DNA of 64,000 nt. Source: Endomychus coccineus (taxonomy: Eukaryota > Arthropoda > Insecta > Coleoptera > Endomychidae). Positions 33,846-44,765 of the stretch are shown here, piece after piece. Both the position numbers and the translations under genes were made by a program. The first letter of the stretch is position 1. Every line of letters starts with the position of its first letter. Location: positions 157,975,111 to 158,039,110 of the forward strand of contig OY294069.1 in NCBI GenBank assembly GCA_958510875.1, given 5' to 3'. The notes below the pieces were generated by a model. The model did no database searches, was not told the origin of the DNA, and was given only the letters and a program-made list of their open reading frames with translations.

Positions 33846-34016
33846 AGTTGTGGAATTCTTTACCTAGTGAGTTCTTTCGCTATGCCTATAACTACCAAAA
33901 CGTTCAAGAAAAATACGAATGCCTATCTTCTCTCCTTACATTCTACTGCTGGCTTACACGATGTTCTTCGAACATTGTAGATTTCCCTCTGGTGTAGTCA
34001 AAGTATATATGAAAAA
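33846..34016 (+). mobile_element. LINE-A 3' tail, 5'-truncated
   Basis: Begins at TTGTGGAATTCTTTACCTAG and reads through the family C-terminus (NTNAYLLSLHSTAGLHDVLR) to GTGTAGTCAAAGTATATATG. It joins the host-like exon directly at its 5' side, as expected for a short target-primed LINE insertion. Confidence 0.75.
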
Positions 34017-34020
34017 AATA

Positions 34021-34062
34021 ATTTAACAGTACTTTTAGTGAATAAGAGTGATTTTTTCTTAT
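34021..34062 (+). mobile_element. PLE-B terminal scrap
   Basis: TTTAACAGTACTTTTAGTGAATAAGAGTGATTT-like sequence (shown in part) is the segment just after the PLE-B hammerhead; the hammerhead itself is absent. Confidence 0.6.
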
Positions 34063-34135
34063 TTGTAGTGTTTGTGCATTGTCTATTTCAGGGAAGGAAT
34101 GGTTATTATGAGTGGAATGGTTATTATCAGTAGTA

Positions 34136-34291
34136 ATATCCCTAGGACATTGATAATAGACGAGATAATTTCAATCGAAAGCTCGTTCCTTGGTAACAGC
34201 CGGAAGTCGAAAGCTGAGGGCTGTTACCAAGCAACGAGATTGAGAAATGTGTCATAAAATTATGAGGCATTTGTCAATGTCCGAGGGATAT
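34136..34291. mobile_element. Small hairpin MITE
   Basis: Terminal inverted repeats of about 22 bp, AATATCCCTAGGACATTGAT and, in inverse, TCAATGTCCGAGGGATATT, bound 156 bp. Inside, a perfect 12 bp stem TTGGTAACAGCC/GGCTGTTACCAA (34191-34238) makes the element highly foldable. It encodes nothing. It lies just downstream of the Crypton-type relic. Confidence 0.65.
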
Positions 34292-34342
34292 TCGGCGGAA
34301 AATTTTTCCATAAAAAAATTTATAACTCAACACAACATTTAT

Positions 34343-35375
34343 TTATTTATTAAAAGTACAGTTAGTAAAAGTACAATTATTAAAATTTAACTTAACATTA
34401 GAGTCCTTGCTGTTCTCTACTATAGAAGATCTATTACCACGCATAATATTTATGATCTTGTTGTGGTGTTCTTGATCGAGATTTAAGTATGGTCTTATAG
34501 AATTTTGAATGCTATGACCAGTAATTTTCAGCAATTGTTCCTCTTCTACACCACTTTCTGCCAATTCGCTATTAGTAGTTGATTTATTCGAGTGATTTGT
34601 TATCATTTTGTCCTTTACATTCAAGCTAATTGCCTCAGCAGCAGATTCAGTCCATCCATTTATTGTATTTCTTCCAACAGGTACATTATCGTACCATTTG
34701 TCAGTTTCATTTTTTCAGTGTCGATTTAGTTTTAAGAACAGTCGTGGTGAGGTAATATTGTCACTTCGTTTTGATATCAGTTTATGAAAAAGACGTACAG
34801 GGCAGCTTTGTCTTTCACTATTGGAAACCAACCATTCACTGCTTGTATAGCTTTTAGAACCACCTTGGCACGTTTTACTGAACACCGGATTGAATTCAAT
34901 GCGATTTGTTGGAGAGTCATCGTCATTTTTCTCGATTTGAAACTTACGTTTACATGGATCTGCTTGTAGTTTCTTCCTGATTGCATCACGAGCATCTCGG
35001 GCTGGTTTGAATATCTATACTGTCAAACGGTTCAATCATAATATTATAGTCATTATAGTACTTTTTTTTTAAAAGTTTGCACGAAACGTTCCACATTGTC
35101 TTCACCGTTGCTTCTTTAAATTCGGTCCCGTCTTTCTCTCTCATATTGACCGCCCAATCTTTTAGTATCAACGCCAATTCTTCTAAGCTTCTATGTTCAT
35201 TTAATTCATATTTTCGTTCGCAGCAAAATTCCATAAACATTCCCCAAATATATTTGTGACTGTAGGTTGTATTTTTGAGAATTTTTTCTTTGATTAGCGC
35301 ATTTATACTTTGAACATTCGCATTGCCAAAACGTGACATTTTGAAATTTATTTGGAATGAAGTTGTCAAACTCAA
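34343..35375 (-). pseudogene. Crypton-type tyrosine recombinase, near full-length relic
   Basis: Minus-strand, in two main frames. The N-terminal core-binding part (34986-35375; from MSRFGNANVQSINALIKEK) includes ATVKTMWNVSCKLLKKKY. After one frameshift near 35005 the frame continues with ARDARDAIRKKLQADP, RIEFNPVFSKTCQGGSK, CPVRLFHKLISKRS, one in-frame stop near 34710, then WTESAAEAI. The catalytic end (34343-34624) has ITNHSNKSTTN (the HxxR box with K for R), KITGHSIQNS, and SIRPYL with the likely nucleophile tyrosine. The segment that normally carries the first catalytic arginine (WRG-type box) appears deleted between QADP and RIEFN. The family cuts and rejoins DNA through the tyrosine. 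This copy should be dead. Confidence 0.78.
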
Positions 35376-35833
35376 TCGTGTCGTCATAGTGATTGATAAT
35401 TGTACTGAATGCAATTATCAGTGTAATGTTGACATGATTGGGTGAAATTGTTTCATATGACACAAAATGACAAAATTTGAATGGTTGTTAGAACTGTCAA
35501 AAAATTTTAAAAGAAATGATCTGCATGTGGAACTTGTTACTGAAAGTGTGAAGGATCTTTATGGTCATTGGACTTATTAGGTCCAGATTAAATTGAATTG
35601 GAAAATAAAGTCGTAATATAGGAAATAACAATACGATATATTTTAGATCCTTTAGTCATTATAAAACAGATTCATCACTCTCTAAACATTTTCCAAGAAT
35701 AGGACATACTTTTCTTCCAAAATCTAGAGTAAAGTTCTAAAATTAAACACCTTAGAATTTCTATATACATACCTTGAAAGACCAAAATAAATCTAACTCT
35801 TAAATTTCAAGATATCCTTCTATTCTTTATACC
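35376..35833. other. No gene seen
   Basis: AT-rich flank of the Crypton-type relic, with no recognisable terminal repeats. Confidence 0.5.
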
Positions 35834-35871
35834 CATAGAAAACTCTACTACCGGTAGTAGAGTTATCTATG
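35834..35871. repeat. 38-base near-perfect palindrome
   Basis: AACTCTACTACC joined directly to GGTAGTAGAGTT (35841-35864), extended by CATAGA/TCTATG across one A-A mismatch. It has no loop. Function unknown. Confidence 0.85.
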
Positions 35872-35934
35872 TTTATACCTGTTTAACCATTTAACAATAG
35901 TTGCGAGCTAGACGTACAGTGGTTAATAAAATTC

Positions 35935-36120
35935 GGCTTTGCGCACTGCCCGACGAACACCAACAAAGCCTACTAGTTTAATTGTTCTATTTATAATATT
36001 ATTTATATGGGCTGTAAAAAAACTCAATTTATTATCAAAAGTAATACCTAAGTCTAGGTATATATCTGATTTTAGATGGCAGAATAGGCACTGTTTGGTC
36101 TCAAAATCAATAATTATTCA
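35935..36120 (-). pseudogene. LINE reverse transcriptase fragment
   Basis: The minus strand reads LGITFDNKLSFFTAHINNII, then NRTIKLVGFVGVRR. This is the post-YADD region (LGV.FD.KL.F..HI...I..A...LGF) shared by Jockey and CR1-type LINEs. Upstream of LGIT the frame is damaged (SKIRYIPRL region). Too short to place. Confidence 0.65.
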
Positions 36121-36705
36121 GTTTACCTGTTAATAGGTATAATATGAACACTTGACATGCCAAGTTATTAACCGTGTCTGTTATAATTATGAGAAAATCA
36201 TATTGTTATTAAGTTCACGGATCTTTTGTGAGTTGAAAAGGTTCTGATGATGTGTTATTATAGAAATCATTAACATTTCGCAATCCCGTCCGATCATACT
36301 TTACTTCATAGGCGGCAATAAAACTGGTTTTAATTTCCGTTTACGAAATGAGCTACTCATCAGTCGCACATACCTATTTAAGTTGGTAATGATTCATTAG
36401 AAATACCACCGCTTTGTACGTCCTTGCAAACACTTTTAACCCACAAACAAGCAAGCAATGGCACTACTGTTTTAAATGTTGGTCACATGCTGTGTTAACT
36501 ATGTACGTGGACAAGGCAGTCCGTATATTTCTTTGAACTATTTACAAACATTTGCAAGGATTAATCACTTTAATCACCATCAAATTAACCACACATGTCA
36601 GTCGGTCGTCACTTTTTGAATTTAGTCGCCGCAGTTTTACCGGGTTGACGATGAATGAGATGTTGCTTTGATCCATTTATATATCACAATTTTATTCAAC
36701 AAGTA

Positions 36706-37623
36706 CCGGGACATCAAAAATTATCATGGTCAAGGGTGGTTGTGGAATCTAAAACGTATGTCTTACTTTACGTTTGAAATAATTATGTCATAATTAATTT
36801 GAAGTTTCTAAAAGTGCGAAATTTCGCAATTTTATACGAATATTGTAACACTCAGAAGTCTTTAGCGCTTTGGACTCCGGGATTTTCACGTGGCCTATCG
36901 TAATTAGAAGGTTCGAATTATCTAAAAACATAATTGACATATGCCTCGAGGACCTCGCTGCGCGTAAGTTGGAGTTTATACATTTTACCTCGGTATTGTT
37001 AATTTGGGGCCATTTCTTGCCCCGTGCGACCGACGCCAGTTGTGATAAAGTGTTTTTGGCTATGGGCCGCTAACTTTTACCCGCTTCGTGTATATTTTTG
37101 TCGCAAGATAATTCCCTTTGTTACGTCGCACGTTAGACGCGCGTAGCTGAGATTTGAGAACAGCCCAAACTGTTTTAATTGAATTTTCCTATTTAATGGA
37201 CATTTATCGAAAAAAGAAGGGCCGTCGGGCACGGTCCGATACTAAATCTAACTACATGGAGCGAAAACGGCACGCGAAAAGTCGTCGTAAAGCCGTCTTA
37301 GGTACAACCACTTTGCACTTTTCTAACTCGCGTGCTACGGGCTTCTCACGTGAACGTCATTCGATTTACGGAAAATTAACTATTTCAAAACAAATTTTGA
37401 CCCGGATTGTGGCTATCACAACCTCTGAAAAGGTTCAAAGTTCACATAATTATTTCATAATTTGTAGTTCATTATTGTTTTACAACTGAAATAAATAGGT
37501 ATGAAATTTGTAGGTTATTGATGATTGCAGTGTGACAGTGACATAATTATTTCAAACGTAAAGTAAGACACACGTTTTAGATTCCACAACCACCCTTGAC
37601 CAAGATAATTTTTGATATCCCGG
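36706..37623. mobile_element. 918 bp TIR DNA transposon, CCGG ends
   Basis: Terminal inverted repeats of about 90 bp: CCGGGACATCAAAAATTATC at the left, and the complement of a near-identical sequence ending GATATCCCGG at the right. They extend through GTCTTACTTTACGTTTGAAATAATTATGTC in inverse on both sides. The left flank is TA; the right flank reads TG where TA is expected. The inside holds a CpG-rich 380 bp block shared with 4370-4740 and two ORFs (36870-37073 and 37154-37489) whose sequence shows no known domain. Fragments at 1-213 and 4370-4740 show it is a repeat family. Superfamily unknown. Confidence 0.8.
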
Positions 37624-38630
37624 TGTAATGACACATATACTTTCTCTATATCAAATTAGACAGTTTGATAATGAGGTTCTGGAGACAGTGTACAATATAA
37701 TAATATACAGGGTGAATCAAATTGGATGTCCTTATAGGGTATCTTTATTAATATTCGCGCTAGATAAAAATCAACCATGCAAAAACGCGTGTAAGATATC
37801 GTTGTATTTATTAATAATACAAAATTGCCTTTGGATATTAGGTATAGAAAACACATCATAATGCTTAAGAAAATTTCGGAAAGTCATGTGGCAACATGCA
37901 CTCCTTTTACTCAAAGTACAATGGGTTTAATTGGCGGCACGTCGGACCAGCCTGTTGGTTCAGTTAATCGAATGTTGTTGTACGGATTGAAATTTTAATT
38001 AAGAGTAAGATTATCAAGTAAAATACATAAATGAGCACTTTATAAAAAGTTAATTTGGGTAGGTATATGGTTGGTAGGAGGTAGATTAACTTCGGTGTAT
38101 AATATATACGTTTTAATTACGTCGGGTGTGTGCCAATGAGAATGAGCTGTCTGTAGGTAATGGTTGATTCCTTAATATGCAGTGGTAGATATAATAATTG
38201 ATGCTGGGTCGGGATTAAGTCTATATGTGTGGTCTGTTCCGCTCACGCCGATATCGCATAACTGACTCTGTCATTATACTTTACCTTATACCTACACAAC
38301 TATCTTGAGCATTCTACCTACAATGACATATTTTAATTGCATTATATTCTTGTAATTTCTCTTTCTACAGTTTACGATTCAACGTCTTTGCAAAACATGT
38401 TTACCACACAATATTAGGGTACTTAAAGCGATTGCATTATACAGTATGAACCTATTTCACGGTATGCGTCTTCATACTGATTCAAAATCCAATAGATACT
38501 CTTGGTTTGATTAGAGCTTGATGGAAACAAATAATGTAATCAAAAACATTGTCATTGTGATGGAATAATATGGGATTATCTTTAATAATTCCTAACTTAG
38601 GTAACTTTGGAAGATAACTCTATTTGTTTA
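37624..38630. other. No gene seen; ACAGGGTG repeat start
   Basis: TACAGGGTGAATCAAATTGG at 37707-37726 resembles the termini of common insect repeats that start ACAGGGTG. I could not find its other end. The rest has no recognised feature. Confidence 0.4.
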
Positions 38631-38639
38631 ATTGTTCAT

Positions 38640-39985
38640 ATTATAAGCAGGTTGTTTACCCTCTCAAACAAACATGGTGCTTTTCTTTCCAGCTGGGAAA
38701 CAAGCTAGAGTTCAACCAATTACAAAAAGGAAAGAAAGTCCCTCGTAATAATTACAGACCCATTGCACTATTATTTGTGATCTCTAAAGTGATGGAGAAA
38801 GCAATCAACATCAAGCTCCTCCAATACATAGAGAGCTAATAAATCGTGGTTTTCGTCAGCAGTGATGAACAAGAGACCTGCTTGCCTACGTAACATACGT
38901 ATGGCCGGAATCTATTGAAACATATGAGATATCTGTAGCTGTAGCCTTGGATGTCACCAAAGCATTTGACTGAGTTAGGCACCAAAGCCTTCTTGAAAAA
39001 CTTCCGTCATATGGTTTGACGCCTCAACCTTCTCGCTTACTATCGAGTTTTTCTCAGATATATCACTTCAAGTTATGTGGTGGTTGACGGAGTATCCTTC
39101 GATACAATGGCTATCAACGATGGGGTTCCACAGAGACCTATCTTGGCACCAACTTTGTTTCAGCTCCATATAAACGATCTGTTAGGAGTGACCACCTGTC
39201 CGTTCACAGCTTTGCAGATGATGGTACACTTCATACTGCTTTCTCATCAAGAGCCGCTATACCTTTCAATGAAGCCAAAGAAGTAGGACAGAAATCATCT
39301 TGCAATGATTTCGAAATGGGAATCTGACAATCTAGTAAAGCTCAATCTTACCAAAACTAAAGCTTGCATCTTCTTTAGGAACGCGGATTCCACAATCCCT
39401 AATACGATGATGTCAGGTACAACTATTCCTATGAAGTCTTCCATATCCATGCTTGGGATAACTACCAACAGCACCCTCTCATGGGATGATCATGTGAGGT
39501 CCATTGCGGAAGGTGGTTCATAAAAACTTAGTTTTCTATTCCGTGTCAAGAGCTACTTTAATCTACAGAGCCCAGATTCGACATTTCCTGGAGCTTACAA
39601 GTTTGGAGTTCCAAACATACACTGAAGCTCTTGGATTCTATCTAGAACGCAGCTATTCATCTGATTGAAGATCGTAGATCGTAGAAAGGTGGACAATCTC
39701 TCCCTTTTCTACAGATGTTTCCATGGTCGATGTTAGGCGGACTTGACGATCTCAAGCTAGTTACCACTTCATTGTCAAGCTGGAGACATTCCAAACTTTT
39801 CCTACCAGACTTCATCTATCTATCGAACGGCGAAGTTGCGGAACTCTTTGCCTAGTGAGGTGTTTCCCTATGGCCAATAACTCCAAATCTTCGAGAACAA
39901 TTTGAATGCCTATTCCCTCTCCCATCATTTCACCACGGGCACACACTTCTTCGAACATTATAGGTTTCCTCGAACATTATAGTTG
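38640..39985 (+). pseudogene. LINE-A reverse transcriptase, longest plus-strand copy
   Basis: Plus-strand LINE-A copy starting near the palm. Readable in order: LGNKLEFNQLQKGKKVPRNN, YRPIALLFVISKVMEKAIN (38756-38812), a broken RQ...STGDLLAYVT-like part, VALDVTKAFD-like motif A (about 38945-38970), VVDGVSFDTMAINDGVPQRP (motif B, 39080-39138), a frame-shifted FADDGTLHT box, KWESDNLVKLNLTKTKACIF, and TNSTLSWDDHVRSIA, ending in the family 3' region near 39960. Multiple frameshifts; GVPQG is changed to GVPQR. The endonuclease is missing. Confidence 0.82.
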
Positions 39986-40004
39986 TATCAACAAGTTATA
40001 TAGG

Positions 40005-40590
40005 ATGTCCCAAAAAGGTTGTTCATAAATATGATCATGGTGGTGATCTATGGATAAAAATAAGTCGATCCAAGCAAACTTACGTATACGCAAAAGTATA
40101 CCCAAAAAAGTTCCAGGGTTTTAAAGTTAAAAATTTTAACAGATTTTTCTAATGTCGCTCTGAAATGGTCCAGTTACATTTCTTTATGAAACATCATATG
40201 GGATGTTAGTATATAATGGCCTATAAATTCAAGTAGCGGTATTGAAATGTTTCCACTTTTTATAGGTCACCACCCCTTTGACCCTCATGAAATTTTAATC
40301 TGAAACGGAACTCCACTGGAATCAAACTTTTTGAAACTTTTTTGTCTCTTAAAATCCTATGAAGTCCTTAGTTTAGAAGATGCAGTCACCTTATCAAATG
40401 TTAAGTTAAAAATATTTTAATTAAATCCTACATTTTCACAAATATTCAAAAACATGTTTATTATTAAATTACATCTAATAATATAAAAGAAATAATAACA
40501 ATTCGATAAGTGTTCAAAATGATCTCATTCCTTTATACATGTTCTACATCGCTTCAACAATGAACACCGTATATTTTTCGGAATATTATA
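40005..40590. repeat. Unclassified repeat starting AGGATGTCCC
   Basis: The text AGGATGTCCCAAAAAGGTTG resembles the ACAGGGTGTCCCAAAA ends of widespread insect repeats. No second end or protein is recognisable, so this is weak. The following AT-rich part has no feature. Confidence 0.35.
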
Positions 40591-40599
40591 TATTACTAA

Positions 40600-41100
40600 A
40601 TGTTTTTGACGCAATTCTTTAGTAGCTTGCAGAATTCGGTATTTCTTCTGCTTTTGTGGAGAATCTACACATCACATCGTTCACTATTCCGATTTCACTC
40701 TTTTGGCCGTTGAGTATGCAGTGTCCTGTTATGATTGTCAGGTTGTTCCTGCTTAGCTTTATACTTTCCAAAAAGGCTTTCATCCAAATTTATCTAGAAT
40801 GGCGGTGGTGCTGAGTTCTGTTTCTGCTATTCTGAGGATTTCCTTTATAGTGTGCTTGCCTATGCCGTAGAAAGGTGCCGGTCCTATCAGAGGCGTTTCA
40901 GATCCCTTGCATGCGAGGGCCTCTGCCTTCATTTCCTCCACATCTTGTATATCCTGGAACCTAGTGGAGACTGATTCTGTTCTGCACTCCTCCAGTTGAG
41001 AAACCATCTTTGAGCTAATGATGTTTGAGCTCAGCTCTTTTACAGCTCCCAGCTCCTCGACTATCGGACTAGATGGCTATATCTTTCTTTTTGTATCCTC
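40600..41100 (-). pseudogene. LINE-C RNase H and C-terminal fragment
   Basis: The minus strand encodes the end of an RNase H domain and the following linker: ELGAVKELSSNII-like start, then KMVSQLEECRTESVSTRF, and KGSETPLIGPAPFYGIGKHT with HTIKEILRIAE (40780-41007). The later CCHC region (GHCILNGQKSEIG) lies in shifted frames at 40650-40740. Two more copies of the same region are at 56140-56640 and 61445-62035. Non-functional; the order matches LINEs with a terminal RNase H (R1, LOA, I or Jockey groups). Confidence 0.7.
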
Positions 41101-41109
41101 TGCCCAATT

Positions 41110-42105
41110 TTTTTCTATACTTTGACTATACGAGAGGAAAACCTATAATGTTCGAAGAACATCGTGAAAGCAAGCGGAGGAATGTTGGGAAAGGAGATAG
41201 GAATTAGAAGTTTTCTTGAAGGTTTAGAATGAAGAATGACCTCACTAGGTGAAGAGTTAAACATGTTCGCCGTTCCATAGAAAAATGAAGTGTAGTAGGA
41301 AGAAGTTTGGCAGGTCCAGATCTTGACAATAGAGGAGTGACTAGCTGGAACTCGTCCAGTCCGCCTATCTGGAATATCTTGTGGTGGAATAAGAGACGAG
41401 ATTTCTGATGAACACCCAAAATGGGAATTTCGATAGAAAAGGGGGAAATAACACACCGTTCTACGATGTTCTAGAGAGGTCAATGAATTTGGAAGTGTGA
41501 CATCATCTATCAGACGAATAGCTATCTTCTGGATGAAATTCAAGAGCTTCAACTATGTTTGGGAGCCAAAACCAAGGTCAGGTCGAATCTGTGCCTCGTA
41601 GATTATGAGGAGCTGCTGGGATGTATTGTAGCTCTTTGCAAGGAATAGAAAACAAAGTTTTTGTGAAGCGGCTTTAGCAATGGACCTCACATGATCATCC
41701 CATGAGAGGCTGCGATTTATGGTGATCTCAAGCATGGATATGGAAGACTTCATAGAAATAATTGAGCCTGACATCACCATATCAAGAATTGTGGGGTCCG
41801 TCTTCCAGGAGAAGATGCAACTTGAGTTTTAGTTGCATCAAAGTCTACTAGATAATCAGATCCCCATTTCAAAATCGTTTCCTGATCTCCATTAATTGCG
41901 TCAACCTGTCTCTGTCTCGCTCCTCTGGCCTTTTCGGATGGTATAGGGACTCTAAAGCGGTATGAAGTATACCATCATCCGCAAAGCTGTGAATGGGACA
42001 GGTGATCACTGCCAACAGATCTTTGATATGTAGCAAAAACAAAGTTGGTGCCAAGACAAGTCTCTGTGGAACACCCTCGTTGATGGCCATTACCTCGACT
42101 GATAT
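41110..42105 (-). pseudogene. LINE-A reverse transcriptase to 3' end
   Basis: Minus-strand LINE-A copy. MAINEGVPQRLVLAPTLF (motif B, 42045-42090), CPIHSFADDGILHTAL (the FADD catalytic box is intact, about 41965-42000), a damaged linker, then MVMSGSIISMKSSISM, INRSLSWDDHVRSIAKAASQ (41660-41725), QIRPDLGFGSQT, then the C-terminal ORF (41115-41552) with IAIRLIDDVTLPNSLTSLEH and FSSRIVKV at the 3' end. It is the best-preserved LINE-A 3' half here, though broken by frameshifts. Its 5' side is fused at about 42105 to a LINE of another lineage. Confidence 0.82.
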
Positions 42106-42310
42106 TATATTGAAAAGAATATATCATGATGTACATCCAGAGGAGTATTTTGGATGAACAATCCCATGTTTTACCTGCCATCCTTCTGCATACCATTAGG
42201 CCACGTCTCGCTTTCTTATTTACTTTCTTCAGGTACTGGTTGTAGGTGAGCCAGTTTACACCATATCTGTATGATCTTAAGACCATCTCGGGTGATGTCG
42301 CATGGGGTGC
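42106..42310 (-). pseudogene. LINE RT thumb fragment, R1/LOA-like
   Basis: Minus strand: YGVNWLTYNQYLKKVNKKAR, then CRRMAGKTWDCSSKILLWMY. This is the segment after the catalytic core in R1/LOA-type LINEs (W..H....NKA...L..C+...GKTWG......W+Y). It differs from LINE-A and is joined to it in one frame, giving a chimeric 125-codon ORF (41975-42352) that is an accident of insertion. Confidence 0.65.
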
Positions 42311-43353
42311 AACAATTAGAGGAGATACAGTGTTCCTATAACAGTCTCTCAATGACGATGCTGACTACGAAAATTGTCGTTTACATATTAATGGATTATT
42401 AAAATAAAATTATTCAAATTACACAAACTATATTGATATATTCATTCAAACTGATTCCCATTAATCAGGAAGAGGAATAATTTAAATAATCTATTAATTT
42501 TCTGTAGTCTACATACCGCAGTGGAATATTATAGATTATTAAGGCACAGGTGCTGAGATTTTGTTGCATACATTAAAATATTTGGATCTATAGGATGTTA
42601 TTATGAAACATTAGATACCATTAAAGTTCAACAGTTCCTGAAGAAATTATATTCAGCTGACATAAATTCAGACCCAAAATTATAATGGATAAATAGCCAT
42701 TGAGTTTATGGTATTAAGATTCCTCGAAATATAATATCTTATTGATTTACATAATTGGAATCTCGGATTCGTATTAGCGTAGCGTTAATAATACGATATA
42801 CATTGATATTGAACACATCCCTAAAATTATATGATAATAATATGACTTTATGCATCATGCAAAGAATCATTTACAAATATTATGAGAATTATACTCAAGC
42901 ATGACGTAGAGAATGAAATCAGTTTGCTTCGATTTTATGTGAATTCAAAAAATGATTAGGGAAAGGTTTCTGAAATAATTAACAACCCCATTACACTTTA
43001 AGCTTTGATGTACCTAATAACTTGGCATAGCAAAACGTCAGAATCATCTAATAGCGTTAGTGTTCCTTAATACTTAATTATTATTATTATTATTAACACG
43101 AAATAAGGGCAGAGAGAGAATCTCTGTGAGCCCAAGAAAACAAAATGAGAATATTCATGACAAGCATTAAAGCGAAACAATAAAGCTATAAAACGAGTTT
43201 ACATAGTAACAATAACTACAGTAGTCGGTAATACAGATCAAGACAATAACAGGATCACGAATAAAAAACAATAAAAAATGTCTAGCAATGATAAGGATTG
43301 TAACCTAGAATTAAATTGGTTTTTGAATGCTTTAACAGAAGACACGGAAACAA
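42311..43353. other. AT-rich; (TTA)n tract; no gene seen
   Basis: A TTA microsatellite lies at about 43078-43096. No coding or TE feature recognised. Confidence 0.5.
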
Positions 43354-44388
43354 TACGAGGGCAAGGGGAAAAGTCCCTGAAAAATGAAACAAGAAATAAT
43401 TCATTTGGTCATAACTTCTTTTATTTCTCAACATAATCTCTCCTTGTAACCCGATACACTTCGCCCAACGTTTTAATTTTTCAATCCCATCCAAATAATA
43501 CCATTTCGCCTATCCTTCAAAATAGGCGTTTGTTTTAGCGATGACCTCATCGTTGAAGCCAAATCATTTTTCTTCGAGCCATTTCTTCGAATTTGGAAAT
43601 AGATAAAAATCGCAGGGGGGCAAATCTGGAGAATATGGAGGATTACAAACCAATTCGTAGCGCAATTCATGCTATTTTTCCATTATATCGGTGCATTATC
43701 CTAGTGGAAAGGCCTTTTTTCTTTGCCAAATGCGACCGCTTTCGCTCCAAATTGCGTCGAATCGATCCAACAGCTCTGCATAATTAACGCCCTTTTCAAG
43801 GTAATCGATATGAACGATACCGCGTGCATCCCAAAAAACACGTCATGATTTTGTTGGCCGATAAACTCACTTTGATCTTTTTCGGCTTCGATTCACCAGG
43901 ACAAGTCCACTGCTTCGATCTGTGGTATGCTATGATGGATCCATGTTTCGTCCTAAAAAGTCCTTCTTTTCGCTCTTGAACATTGTCAAATATTCCTTTG
44001 AAGTTGTCATACGGTCGCGCTTGTGGTCAACAGAGAGCAAATGCGGCACTCATCTGGCAGATAGCTTTCTTAAATTCAAAAATATATGCATAATGTTCCG
44101 TACCCGTTCGGTTAAGATGCCCATAGCCTCAGCAATCTAGTGCACTTTAACTCGCCGATCGTCCAATATCATATCATAGATTTTATCGACAATTTCTATC
44201 GTTGTAACCTCAATCGGAAGACCCAGAACGTTCGGCATCCTTTGTAGTCATACTACAACAACAAAAATCATTGAACCACTTGTGAATAGATCCAATCGAT
44301 GGTGAAGAGTTCTCATAATGCTTGACAAGCGATGCTTTGGTTTGCGTAATGGTTTTTCCACGCAAGAAATAATGTTTAGTCAAGACGC
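43354..44388 (-). pseudogene. Mariner transposase, 5'-truncated (copy 6)
   Basis: Minus strand. The 3' terminus TACGAGGGCAAGGGGAAAAG starts at 43354. The C-terminus (KRWAKCIGLQGEIMLRNK), the third-aspartate area, and the central and N-terminal regions follow in shifting frames. GLIHKW-like sequence lies near 44285. The homology ends at GCGTCTTG (44381-44388), just inside the N-terminal codons. Copy 3 starts at the equivalent place. The opposite ITR is missing, and stops and frameshifts break the gene. Confidence 0.8.
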
Positions 44389-44399
44389 TTGGATTTGAA

Positions 44400-44765
44400 C
44401 TTTTATTTTTCTAATTTAAAACTGTGTCCAGGACGACTGGTGTTAACTTGAAGGAGAAGCAGTCAGGAAGGAGATGATGTAAGATGCGATAAGCTATAAT
44501 GAGGTCTCCACGAAGACGTCTCTCTGGAAATGTGGGTATATTTGCCAGTATGAGCCCTTCTTCATAAGAAGGTCTAATTCTAACTTGTTGCCAATCTCTG
44601 GATACCTTCCAGCCGTTTTTGATCAGATATGAGCACTGAACACCACACCGGACAAGCATATTTAACGAATGTTTTGTACAGATGCATGAAGGTTTTGAAC
44701 GAAACTGTGGAGAACGACCTTCTAAGTGAGAACAGCTACGAATTTGCACGTTTTCAAGCTTTCGT
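44400..44765 (-). pseudogene. LINE C-terminal fragment, CR1/Jockey-like
   Basis: An open minus-strand frame (44411-44749, 112 codons) reads CGVQCSYLIKNGWK, then a damaged SLRRRPYEEGLILANIPTFP, then ERRLRGDLIIAYRIL. The last motif (RR.RGDLI..Y+IL) is widespread just after the RT in CR1- and Jockey-type elements. Upstream RT is not present. The plus-strand ORF at 44629-44910 overlaps it and is judged a shadow in its first half. Confidence 0.72.

Noticed and set aside
36240..36275. CTGATGA followed by GAAA near 36.25 kb
   Set aside because: The sequence between cannot form stem II and no stem I pairing exists, so the match is chance.
36350..36372. CTGATGA on the minus strand near 36.36 kb
   Set aside because: It lies in an ATGAG/CTCAT palindrome with no GAAA at the right distance.
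37154..37489. A 111-codon basic protein gene in the CCGG-TIR element
   Set aside because: The copy at 4370-4740 has stops and a deletion in this frame, and changes do not favour third positions.
41975..42352. A 125-codon gene at 42 kb
   Set aside because: It is a chance fusion of an R1/LOA-like LINE fragment with LINE-A in the wrong frame.
10770..43096. CRISPR array or bacterial operon
   Set aside because: The repeats are microsatellites or TEs; there are no regularly spaced unique spacers and no bacterial gene organisation anywhere in the window.
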